This document shows positions 27,646 through 35,319 of a stretch of DNA of 64,000 bases, one piece after another (position 1 is the stretch's first letter; each line of letters begins with the position of its first letter). The translations under genes were made by a program, and so were the position numbers. The notes beneath the pieces are model-generated. The model saw nothing but the letters and a program-made list of their open reading frames with translations, did no database searches and was not told where the DNA came from. This stretch comes from Poseidonocella sp. HB161398 (GTDB lineage Bacteria > Pseudomonadota > Alphaproteobacteria > Rhodobacterales > Rhodobacteraceae), in the NCBI RefSeq assembly GCF_005870025.1, contig NZ_VATA01000017.1:1-64000 (forward strand), given 5' to 3'.

Positions 27646-28170
27646 TCACGCGTCCGCCGCGGGCTTCGCCAGGACGCCGGACAGCCAGGCCGATCCGTAG
27701 GCGAAGAACGTGCCGCCGATCATCGAGAGGCCGACATTGATCAGCACGTTCGAGAAGCTGAACTCGAGCATCGTGCCGGTGCTGAACACGTCCGGGGTCT
27801 GGCTGATATAGGCGAAGGTCGCCGCGTATCCGAAGGTCACGGCCGGGACGGAGGAGAAGGCCGGGATCACCGAGGCCGAGATGTAGATCACCACGCTGAC
27901 CAGGACGAGCAGCCCGGCCCAGACCGGGGTGGCGAGCCCGGGGAAGGGATTGGCGAGGATCAGCAGGCCGACGATCCAGGCGACCACGACCCCGAAGAGG
28001 TTGCAGGTGATGTTCAGCGGCACCGCCGCCCGCGTGCCGCCGATGGCGAAGAACGAGGCCCAGGCGACGAAGGCCGCCCAGATCAGCACGGTCCCGGTGG
28101 ACATGTAGAGCATGGTGGCGAGGCCGCCGAAGATGCCGACGCCAAGCGCCGTAGCCGTAGTCTGGTTCAT
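27646..28170 (-). CDS. DUF1097 inner-membrane protein
   Basis: 174 residues, almost entirely hydrophobic; five to six membrane helices are likely. It starts MNQTTATALGVGIFGGLATML, with AGGGA upstream. It fits the DUF1097 family (YcdZ-like), of unknown function, sometimes found with amine or purine utilisation genes. First gene of the leftward transcript, 58 bases before the cysteine hydrolase. A channel or small permease for the pathway substrate is a guess from context. Confidence 0.8.
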   Translation of the reverse strand: MNQTTATALGVGIFGGLATMLYMSTGTVLIWAAFVAWASFFAIGGTRAAVPLNITCNLFGVVVAWIVGLLILANPFPGLATPVWAGLLVLVSVVIYISASVIPAFSSVPAVTFGYAATFAYISQTPDVFSTGTMLEFSFSNVLINVGLSMIGGTFFAYGSAWLSGVLAKPAADA

Positions 28171-28201
28171 GGGAGTCCCTGTTGCTTGTGATTCTCTCAT
28201 T

Positions 28202-28280
28202 CTTAAAATGGACCGATATTTTTCTCGTACAAGAGAATTTTAAGTCTTGACGAAAATCGTTCTGGCTCAGAATGTCCGGC
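28202..28280. promoter_or_regulatory. Divergent AT-rich promoter/operator region of the amine module
   Basis: The AT-rich patch between the DUF1097 and glutamine-synthetase-like genes. It carries the inverted repeat CTTAAAAT (28202-28209) / ATTTTAAG (28237-28244) around a smaller repeat TCTCGTACAAGAGA. A possible rightward -35 TTGACG starts at 28248. The HTH-cupin regulator encoded at 31518 is the likely binder. Confidence 0.5.
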
Positions 28281-28352
28281 CTGGGTAAGGTTGCCCGGAT
28301 GGCCCAGGCGCCGGCGGACACCTTGCGGACCAGCAAGCAACAGGGATTGAAC

Positions 28353-29804
28353 ATGGCGAACCAAAAACAGGGCTTCATCGAACGGCACGGGCTGTGGACC
28401 GAGGCGCAGAAGGCGGCGGCAGAGAAGGTCGCCGCGCAGCTGAAGGAAAGCGGCGTCCGCAATGTCCGCGTCGGATGGGGCGACCAGCACGGCATCGTGC
28501 GGGGCAAGACCGTCAGCGCCGAGCATTTCCTCAAATGCCTGAAGGACGGCAAGGATTTCCAGCTCGTCACGGCGATCTTCGACACGACGAACCATCCGAT
28601 CGTGCCGCCTTTCGGGGCGGAGAACCACCTGGGCATCCCCGAGATGATCGGCCTTCCCGACGGGGTCCTGGTGCCCGATCCGACGACCTTCCGCATGCTG
28701 CCCTGGGTGAAGGACACCGCCTGGTGCCTGAGCGACGCCTATTTCGGCAATGGCGCGCCCTGTCCGCTCTCGACGCGCCAGATCCTGCGCGAGCAGGTCG
28801 CGAAGCTGGCGGGCGACGGCATGGGCATGCTCGTGGGGCTGGAATTCGAGTTCTACGTCTTCCGCATGCTCGACCCGAAGCTCTCGCCGGAGGATAGCGG
28901 CTATCCGCCCGCCGCGCCCGAGGTGGAGATGATCTCGCATGGCTACCAGTACCTGACCGAGACGCGCGGCGACGAGATCGAGGAGCTGCTGAGCTACCTG
29001 CAGGAGAATATCGACGCCCTGGGCCTGCCGGTGGAGACGATGGAGGACGAATGGGGTCCGGGCCAGATCGAGGTCACCTTCGACCCGCTGCCGCCGATGG
29101 AGGCCGCCGACGCGGCGCTGCTGTTCCGGACCGCGGTCAAGCAGCTCTGCCGCCGCAAGGGCTACCATGCCAGCTTCATGGCCAAGCCCAAGATCGCGAA
29201 CACCTTCCCCAGCGGATGGCACATGCACCAGTCGCTGGTCGATCCGCAGACCGGGGCGAATCTCTTCGCGGCCGATGGCGGCGAGGCGCCGCTGTCGAAA
29301 CTCGGCATGGCCTATCTCGGCGGGCTCCTGGCGCATGCCTCGGGCACGGCGCTGATGTCGACGCCGACGATCAACGGCTACAAGCGCCGCGCGCCCAACA
29401 GCTTCGCGCCGCTCAAGGCCGCCTGGGCGCAGGAGAACCGCGGCGCGATGCTGCGGGTGATCGGCCAGGGCGGCGACCCGGCCAGCCGGATCGAGAACCG
29501 CGTGGGCGAACCGACGGCGAATCCCTATCTCTACATCGCCTCGCAGATCATCTCGGGCCGCGACGGCATCGCCAATGACCTTGTCCCCGGCGCCCCGGTC
29601 AGGGCGGCCTATGACGAGGTCCGCCCCGATCTGCCGGAAAGCCTCATGGCCGCCATCGACGCCTTCGCCGCCGACGACGTGATCCGGGCCGAGCTCGGCG
29701 ACAAGGTGCATCACTACCTGGTGTCGCTGAAGAAGTTCGAGGTCGCCCGCTTCCTCTCCGAAGTGACCGACTGGGAACACCGCGAATATTTCGAGATGTA
29801 CTGA
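28353..29804 (+). CDS. Glutamine-synthetase-like gamma-glutamyl ligase
   Basis: 483 residues; start MANQKQGFIERHG. Class of GS homologues that join glutamate to an amine using ATP (PuuA, gamma-glutamylanilide synthase and relatives). Visible: catalytic GLEFEFYVFRM, EWGPGQIEVTFDP, PSGWHMHQSL (the GS nucleotide/metal histidines; GSGMH has become PSGWH) and NSFAPLKAAW then ENRGAMLRV. No adenylylation-loop tyrosine is obvious, so it is not the housekeeping enzyme. First gene of the rightward operon with nitrilase, amidotransferase and HTH-cupin regulator. The amine substrate is unknown. Confidence 0.9.
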   Translation: MANQKQGFIERHGLWTEAQKAAAEKVAAQLKESGVRNVRVGWGDQHGIVRGKTVSAEHFLKCLKDGKDFQLVTAIFDTTNHPIVPPFGAENHLGIPEMIGLPDGVLVPDPTTFRMLPWVKDTAWCLSDAYFGNGAPCPLSTRQILREQVAKLAGDGMGMLVGLEFEFYVFRMLDPKLSPEDSGYPPAAPEVEMISHGYQYLTETRGDEIEELLSYLQENIDALGLPVETMEDEWGPGQIEVTFDPLPPMEAADAALLFRTAVKQLCRRKGYHASFMAKPKIANTFPSGWHMHQSLVDPQTGANLFAADGGEAPLSKLGMAYLGGLLAHASGTALMSTPTINGYKRRAPNSFAPLKAAWAQENRGAMLRVIGQGGDPASRIENRVGEPTANPYLYIASQIISGRDGIANDLVPGAPVRAAYDEVRPDLPESLMAAIDAFAADDVIRAELGDKVHHYLVSLKKFEVARFLSEVTDWEHREYFEMY

Positions 29805-29812
29805 CCCTCGGT

Positions 29813-29862
29813 CCCGCCGCCTGCGAGGCGGCGGGGCTGGCGCCCGCGCAGCGTGCGGGCGC
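29813..29862 (+). promoter_or_regulatory. Tandem hairpins between the GS-like and nitrilase genes
   Basis: Two strong stems: CCCGCCGCC/GGCGGCGGG (29813-29835) and GCGCCCGC/GCGGGCGC (29840-29862). No U-run follows, so partial termination or mRNA stabilisation is more likely than a full stop; the nitrilase starts 28 bases later. Confidence 0.45.
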
Positions 29863-29890
29863 GCTGAAAACATGGAGCTACAGCAAAGAC

Positions 29891-30859
29891 ATGAAAGTCG
29901 CAGCGGCACAAATCAGGCCCGTCTGGCTCGATCCGGAAGGCACCGCGGACAGGGTCGTGGAGACCATCGCCGAGGCGGCTGCCCTCGGGGTCGACCTCCT
30001 CGCCTTCCCCGAGGCCTATCTGAGCGGGTATCCCTTCTGGCTCTGCCGCACCAATGCCGCGGCCTTCGACGATGCCCGCCAGCGGCAGGCCTATGCCGCC
30101 TTCCTGGAGGCGGCGGTCGAGCTCGGCTCGCCGCTCGTTGCGCGGATTGCCGAGGCGGCGCGCGATCACGGCGTCTCGGTCTATCTCGGCATGAACGAAC
30201 GCGGCGCCGGGGCGGGGCGGGGCAGCATCTGGTGCACGATGCTCGCCATCCACCGCGAAAAGGGCGTGCTCGGGGCGCATCGCAAGCTGATGCCGACCCA
30301 TGACGAACGGCTGTGCTGGGCGATCGGCGATGCCCACGGCCTGCGGGTCCACGACTTCGGCGGGACGCGGGCCAGCGCGCTGAACTGCTGGGAGAACTGG
30401 ATGCCCCAGGCCCGCTACGCGCTCTATGCCGGGGGCAGCGAGCTGCATGTCGCCGCCTGGCCCGGCAACGAAGGCGTGGCCAATGTCGCGCCGGAATTCA
30501 TCGCGCGCGAGGGGCGGCTCTGGGTGGTCAGCGTCATGGGCCTGCTGTCGATGTCGGACATTCCCGCGGATTTCCCGTTCCGCGACCAGCTGGTCGCCGA
30601 GGGCGTCGACCGCATCTTCCGCGGCGGGTCGCGCATCGTCTCGCCGATGGGCGAGGTCGTGGCCGTGGCGGGCGAGGACGTCGAGGGGCTGATCACCGCC
30701 GAGATCGACCGGTCGCTGGTCGCAGGCGCCCGCCAGAGCCTCGATCCGACCGGGCATTACGGACGCACCGACATCTTCGACGTGACCATCCGCGGCGACA
30801 GGCCCGGCGCCGTGCAGTGGAGCGGCCGCGACCCGGAAACCGGGGGGGCGGGGTCGTGA
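29891..30859 (+). CDS. Nitrilase / carbon-nitrogen hydrolase
   Basis: 322 residues. The nitrilase-superfamily catalytic residues are E41 (FPEAYLSGYP), K132 (HRKLMPTHDER) and C166 (ALNCWENWMP). The CWENWMP context and the PEAY-x-x-GYP block are those of true nitrilases rather than amidases, suggesting nitrile-to-acid hydrolysis. It overlaps the following amidotransferase start (GTGA). Its place between a gamma-glutamyl ligase and a glutamine amidotransferase is unusual and suggests a substrate with both an amine and a nitrile, or an amide. Confidence 0.9.
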   Translation: MKVAAAQIRPVWLDPEGTADRVVETIAEAAALGVDLLAFPEAYLSGYPFWLCRTNAAAFDDARQRQAYAAFLEAAVELGSPLVARIAEAARDHGVSVYLGMNERGAGAGRGSIWCTMLAIHREKGVLGAHRKLMPTHDERLCWAIGDAHGLRVHDFGGTRASALNCWENWMPQARYALYAGGSELHVAAWPGNEGVANVAPEFIAREGRLWVVSVMGLLSMSDIPADFPFRDQLVAEGVDRIFRGGSRIVSPMGEVVAVAGEDVEGLITAEIDRSLVAGARQSLDPTGHYGRTDIFDVTIRGDRPGAVQWSGRDPETGGAGS

Positions 30860-31521
30860 AGGTCCTTGTCCTGCAGAATTCCGGCAGCTCGGGGCTGGGC
30901 GTCTTCGGCCCGCTGCTCAGCGCCGGGCACGGCGCCGAGCTGATCCTGCGCGATGCCCGCCAGGAACGCTACGACGCCCTTCCCGCGCATGACCTTCTGG
31001 TCGTCCTGGGCTCGCCGCGGGGCGTCTACGAGATGGACGCCCATCCCTGGATCCGGCAGGAGCGCGACTTCATCCGCAGCCAGATCGACGCGGACCGGCC
31101 GATCATCGGCATCTGCTTCGGCGCGCAGCTGATCGCCTCCGCGCTCGGCGCCGAGGTGAAGCCCATGGCAGAGAAGATCCGCGGCTGGCATCTCAACGAC
31201 CAGGCGGCGGACGCGGTCTGGGAGGGCCCGTGGTTCCGCTGGCACGGCGACCGGTTCTGGGTGCCCGAGGGCTGCTACCTGCTGGCCGCCGACGGCGCCG
31301 TGCCGCAGGCCTTCCAGTACGGCCGGGCGGTCGGGGTCCAGTTCCATCCCGAGGTGGACCCGGACATCGTGTCCTCCTGGATCGCGGAACATCGCGGCAC
31401 GGCCGAGGGACATCTCGATCTTCCCTCCGATTTCGAGGTAACCTGCCTGGGAGAACTCGAACGCGCCACTCCGCGCACTGCGGCGTTGCTCGATGAACTG
31501 CTCAGAAGAGTTATGGAATGA
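30856..31521 (+). CDS. Class I glutamine-amidotransferase-like hydrolase
   Basis: 221 residues from a GTG start (VKVLVLQNSGSSGLG) that overlaps the nitrilase stop. Class I GATase fold: nucleophile C87 in GICFGAQLIASALG and the H-x-E partner in QFHPEVD. Stand-alone members next to GS-like ligases hydrolyse gamma-glutamyl amides (PuuD) or assist ligation (AtdA2). Overlaps the regulator start by four bases, so tightly co-translated. Confidence 0.88.
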   Translation: MKVLVLQNSGSSGLGVFGPLLSAGHGAELILRDARQERYDALPAHDLLVVLGSPRGVYEMDAHPWIRQERDFIRSQIDADRPIIGICFGAQLIASALGAEVKPMAEKIRGWHLNDQAADAVWEGPWFRWHGDRFWVPEGCYLLAADGAVPQAFQYGRAVGVQFHPEVDPDIVSSWIAEHRGTAEGHLDLPSDFEVTCLGELERATPRTAALLDELLRRVME

Positions 31522-32126
31522 CCAAGAATGCAGCCGGCACCCCCGATCAGAACATGAGCGCCGTCGTCGGGCGGCGGCTGCGCGCCCGGCGCAAGGAATG
31601 CGGTTGGACGCTCGGCGATCTCAGCGAGCGCAGCGGCGTCTCGGTTCCCGCGATCTCGAAGATTGAAATCGGCCAGTCCAGCCCCAGCTTCGACACGCTG
31701 ATGCGCCTGATCCGCCCGCTGCAGCTGAACTTCGTCGAGATCCTCGACCCGCCTGCCGAGGCCGCGCCCTCGGGCCGGCTGACGGCGACCCATCTGGGCG
31801 AGGCGGAGCGGCACAGCACCGGCCATTACGACTACGAGGTCCATTCCTCGAACCTGCGAGGCAAGGTGATGGTGCCTTTGAAGATGCGCATCCGCACCCA
31901 TGAGGTGCCCCCGGCCGAGGAATGGAGCATCCATCGCGGCGAGGAGTACATCTACGTTCTGTCGGGCACGCTGGGCCTTCACACGCAGCATTACGCGCCG
32001 CTTGTGCTGAAAGCCGGCGAGAGCGCCTATCTCGACAGCACGATGCGCCACGCCTTCACCTCCGAGGGGCCGGAGGATGCGGAGATCCTGTCGATCTGCC
32101 TGTCGATCGCTCCGTTCGAGCGCTGA
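31518..32126 (+). CDS. XRE-family regulator with C-terminal cupin sensor
   Basis: 202 residues. N-terminal HTH (WTLGDLSERSGVSVPAISKIEIGQSSPSFDTL, about 30-60) and a C-terminal cupin (EWSIHRGEEYIYVLSGTLGLH ... LKAGESAYLDSTMRHAFTS). Same architecture as PuuR, the putrescine-pathway repressor. Last gene of the ligase-nitrilase-amidotransferase operon, start overlapping the previous stop (ATGA). Probably senses the pathway substrate and acts at the divergent region near 28202-28280. Confidence 0.92.
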   Translation: MTKNAAGTPDQNMSAVVGRRLRARRKECGWTLGDLSERSGVSVPAISKIEIGQSSPSFDTLMRLIRPLQLNFVEILDPPAEAAPSGRLTATHLGEAERHSTGHYDYEVHSSNLRGKVMVPLKMRIRTHEVPPAEEWSIHRGEEYIYVLSGTLGLHTQHYAPLVLKAGESAYLDSTMRHAFTSEGPEDAEILSICLSIAPFER

Positions 32127-33282
32127 GCGGCCCCGGCCCGTCTGGCTGCCGCGGCCTCGGGGGGCTGCCTGCGGGACCGTGCGGGCGGCGGCAGGAGGTC
32201 ATCGATCTCCAGCAACGGACCGCGGCCGCGTAGGCATGCCCGACAGGGCGCCCGCATCCCGTGCCAGGCGAGTGGTCCGGCGGCAGCGAAGGTCCTCGCG
32301 ACCCCCGGGGGCCCGCCCAGGCGCCTGATCCGGCAACCGCGGTTCGCGTCCTGCCGGAGCCTTGGGTCCAGCGCGGCGCGCCAGAGGACATCCGCAATCG
32401 AGCCGCGTGGCGCAACCCGCCAGGGCGCGTGGCCCGTGGCGGCCGCATGGCTCGCTCGGCAGGCGGAGCCGGCTGCACCGCCGCGTGCTGCCGGCATGGG
32501 CGACCGTTGCGGCATTGTTGCTTGCATCCGGCGCCGGGACGCTGGCGGGCTCCGGACTGGGTGCGACCTGCGAGAGAGCTGGCGGAATGGGCCATGTCCG
32601 GCAGCAGTTCTTTCGGTCCCGTCTGGCTGGACTTCCCGGAGCCCCCGTGCCGGGGCGCGAGCCCGGCACGGGGGCTCCGCCGGGCTCCGCCGGGCTCCGC
32701 CGGGCTGCGCCGTGGCAGCGTTCCGCTGCGGAGGCGATGCCGCGGGCGTCCCCTGCTGCCTGTCAGGGCGCGAAGGTGGGCGCCGCAAGGCGCTTCGGCC
32801 GGTATCCGGGAGGTCCTCCCTCCGCCCGCTCTGCCGCGCCAGTGCCGTTGAGCGGATGGCCACGCCACGCGCCGGCTGCGGTCCGGCCCCTCATGGCAGG
32901 CGCGGGGCCGCATCTGCGGACCGGCCGTGGCAGCTGGGTGCTCGATGGGGCAGGGCGGGCGCAGGCCACCCGTCCATGCTCCGGCCGAAGGCTCCGGTGT
33001 TCGCGGGGATCGCAGCGGGAACCGGACGGCTGCCGCGCCCGGCAATCGCCCAGGGAATTTCCCGGCGGCGTGCCGGGCACGGCAGAGGCCGGACGCGGCG
33101 GCCTCCCTCGGCAGGCAGGGGCATGGCGGGCCGGCGCGGGCGCAGCCGCCGGATGCCGGTTTTGTGAAATTCCGGGCCTTTGCCGACAAGCGCGGGGCGG
33201 GGCAGGGCGGGCATGAAGGGCGGGCGCCCGGCTGCTCCCGACGGAAGGCGGCGGCGCAGTTCGACATCCGCAGGAGGCCGCC
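32127..33282. other. 1.15-kb region without genes; hairpin and short tandem repeat
   Basis: No protein family recognised on either strand. At 32641-32675 there is a long perfect stem, GCCCCCGTGCCGGG / CCCGGCACGGGGGC, followed at 32672-32711 by GGGCTCCGCC repeated four times (last copy with one change). The right end holds the ribosome site of the next gene. It may be a decayed insertion; nothing else can be said. Confidence 0.5.
32641..32711. repeat. Long stem-loop next to 4 x 10-bp repeat GGGCTCCGCC
   Basis: 14-bp perfect stem with a 7-base loop, then four direct copies of a 10-mer. There is no U-run, so it is a weak terminator candidate for the upstream operon, which ends about 500 bases earlier. 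Confidence 0.7.
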
Positions 33283-34257
33283 TTGCCCGATCCATTCCCC
33301 CCTTTCCGGCGCCGCGAGGTGCTGATCGCCGGGACCGCCATCGCCGCCGCCGCGGCGCTCCCTCCGCTTGCCGCCGCCGCGGCAGGCCTTCCGGACAGCT
33401 CAGATTCAGGAGACAGATCAATGGGCTACGTAACCACCGCCGACGGCACCGACATCTTCTACAAGGACTGGGGGCCGAAAGACGCCCAGCCCGTCGTCTT
33501 CCATCACGGCTGGCCGCTGAGCTCGGACGACTGGGACGCGCAGATGCTGTTCTTCCTGGCCAACGGCTACCGCGTCGTCGCCCATGACCGCCGCGGCCAT
33601 GGCCGCTCCTCGCAGGTCTCCGAGGGCCATGACATGGACCACTACGCCGCGGATGCCTTCGCCGTGGCCGAGGCGCTGGACCTGCGCAACGCCGTCCATA
33701 TCGGCCATTCGACGGGCGGCGGCGAGGTCGCGCGCTACGTGGCGCAGCACGGCATTCCCGCGGGCCGCGTCGCCAAGGCCGTGCTGGTCTCGGCGGTCCC
33801 GCCGCTGATGGTGAAGACCGCGGCCAATCCCGAAGGCACGCCGATCGAGGTCTTCGACGGCTTCCGCGCCGCGCTGGCCGCAAACCGCGCGCAGTTCTTC
33901 CGCGATGTCCCGGCCGGGCCCTTCTACGGCTTCAACCGCGAGGGCGCGACCGTCTACGAGGGCGTGATCCAGAACTGGTGGCGCCAGGGCATGACGGGCG
34001 GCGCCAAGGCGCATCTCGACGGGATCAAGGCCTTCTCCGAGACCGACCAGTCCGGCGACCTGCGGGCGATGACCGTGCCGACACTGGTGCTGCATGGCGA
34101 GGACGACCAGATCGTGCCGATCGCGGATTCCGCGCTGAAATCCGTCGAGCTGCTGCCGCAGGGCACGCTGAAGACCTATCCCGGCTATCCCCATGGCATG
34201 CTGACCGTGCATGCCGACGTGCTGAACGCCGATCTCCTCGCCTTCGTGCAATCATAA
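33283..34257 (+). CDS. Alpha/beta hydrolase (non-heme haloperoxidase/arylesterase type) with Tat leader and internal start
   Basis: 324 residues from a TTG start preceded by AGGAGG at five bases. The N-terminus (RRREVLIAGTAIAAAAALPP) is a Tat-like signal. An internal ATG at 33421 (MGYVTTADGTDIFYKDWG), the usual start of cytoplasmic homologues, has its own AGGAGA seven bases upstream. The mature part is a classic haloperoxidase/esterase: HHGWPLSSDDWD, nucleophile S in GHSTGGGEVARY, acid D in LHGEDDQIVP and H in YPHGML. Two products with different locations are therefore possible. Followed by a YcaC-like hydrolase 19 bases later. Confidence 0.9.
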   Translation: MPDPFPPFRRREVLIAGTAIAAAAALPPLAAAAAGLPDSSDSGDRSMGYVTTADGTDIFYKDWGPKDAQPVVFHHGWPLSSDDWDAQMLFFLANGYRVVAHDRRGHGRSSQVSEGHDMDHYAADAFAVAEALDLRNAVHIGHSTGGGEVARYVAQHGIPAGRVAKAVLVSAVPPLMVKTAANPEGTPIEVFDGFRAALAANRAQFFRDVPAGPFYGFNREGATVYEGVIQNWWRQGMTGGAKAHLDGIKAFSETDQSGDLRAMTVPTLVLHGEDDQIVPIADSALKSVELLPQGTLKTYPGYPHGMLTVHADVLNADLLAFVQS

Positions 34258-34276
34258 CCCGAGAAAGGAGCCACCG

Positions 34277-34966
34277 ATGTCCAAGCTCGACGTCCTCACC
34301 CCGCAGAACAGCCAGGTGATCTTCATCGACCACCAGCCGCAGATGGCCTTCGGCGTCCAGTCGATCGACCGCCAGACGCTGAAGAACAATGCCGTGGGCC
34401 TCGCCAAGGCGGCGAAGATCTTCGGCATCCCGACGACCATCACCACGGTCGAGACCGAGGCCTTCTCGGGCTACACCTATCCCGAGCTGCTCGACGTCTT
34501 CCCCGAGGCGCCGATCCTCGAGCGCAGCTCGATGAATTCCTGGGACGACCAGAAGGTGCGCGACGCGCTGCTCGGCCATGCCACGGCGGGCGCGGGCAAG
34601 GTCTTGGTCGCCGGGCTCTGGACCGAGGTCTGCAACTGCACCTTCGCGCTCTCCTGCCTGGCCGACACGGATCTGGAGATCTACATGGTCGCCGACGCCT
34701 CGGGCGGCACCTCGAAGGAGGCGCATGACCAGGCGATGGCGCGGATGGTGCAGGCGGGCGTGGTGCCGGTGACCTGGCAGCAGGTGCTGCTGGAATGGCA
34801 GCGCGACTGGGCGCACCGCGACAGCTACGATGCGGTCATGGCGCTGGTGAAGGAGCATTCCGGCGCCTATGGCATGGGCGTCGACTATGCCTATACCATG
34901 GTCCACAAGGCCCCGCAGCGCAGCGTCCATGCCGGTCCGGTCCGCGCGCCGGTTCCCGCCGAGTGA
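34277..34966 (+). CDS. YcaC-like isochorismatase-family hydrolase
   Basis: 229 residues, AAAGGAG upstream. Isochorismatase fold: D in VIFIDHQPQMAFGV and the nucleophile C in VAGLWTEVCNCTFALS. The long form with AHRDSYDAVMALVKEHSGAYGMGVDYAY at the C-terminus is typical of YcaC. Substrate unknown. Same strand and tight spacing with the alpha/beta hydrolase and the small GNAT protein, so part of one operon. Confidence 0.9.
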   Translation: MSKLDVLTPQNSQVIFIDHQPQMAFGVQSIDRQTLKNNAVGLAKAAKIFGIPTTITTVETEAFSGYTYPELLDVFPEAPILERSSMNSWDDQKVRDALLGHATAGAGKVLVAGLWTEVCNCTFALSCLADTDLEIYMVADASGGTSKEAHDQAMARMVQAGVVPVTWQQVLLEWQRDWAHRDSYDAVMALVKEHSGAYGMGVDYAYTMVHKAPQRSVHAGPVRAPVPAE

Positions 34967-35019
34967 TCCCCCTGCGGCGGGGGTCCGCCTCCGCCGCCCT
35001 CCCGCCAGAAGGAGCGCCC

Positions 35020-35319
35020 ATGCCCGAACCGGTCATCACCTACACGGAAACCGAGACCAAGGCCCGCTATGCCGCCACCGTCGAGGGCGTCGAGGGCGAA
35101 GGCGAGCTGACCCTCTCGAAGGTCACGCCCAGCCTCGTCATCGCCGACCATACCGCCGTGCCCGACACGATGCGCGGCCTCGGCATCGCGCGGGCGCTGG
35201 CAGAGCGGCTGATCGCCGATGCCCGCGCCCGGGGCCAGCGGATCGTGCCGCTCTGCCCCTTCGTGCGGGCGCATGCGATGAAGCACCGCGACGAGCTGGC
35301 CGATGTCATCCAGTGGTAG
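35020..35319 (+). CDS. Small GNAT acetyltransferase (YjdJ-like)
   Basis: 99 residues, start MPEPVITYTETETKARY after AAGGAG. The short GNAT type that keeps only the core: ADHTAVPDTMRGLGIARALAERLI (acetyl-CoA loop, R-G-x-G-x-A) and PLCPFVRAHAMKH. Function unknown. Its end overlaps the start of the MFS gene by 17 bases. Confidence 0.88.
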   Translation: MPEPVITYTETETKARYAATVEGVEGEGELTLSKVTPSLVIADHTAVPDTMRGLGIARALAERLIADARARGQRIVPLCPFVRAHAMKHRDELADVIQW

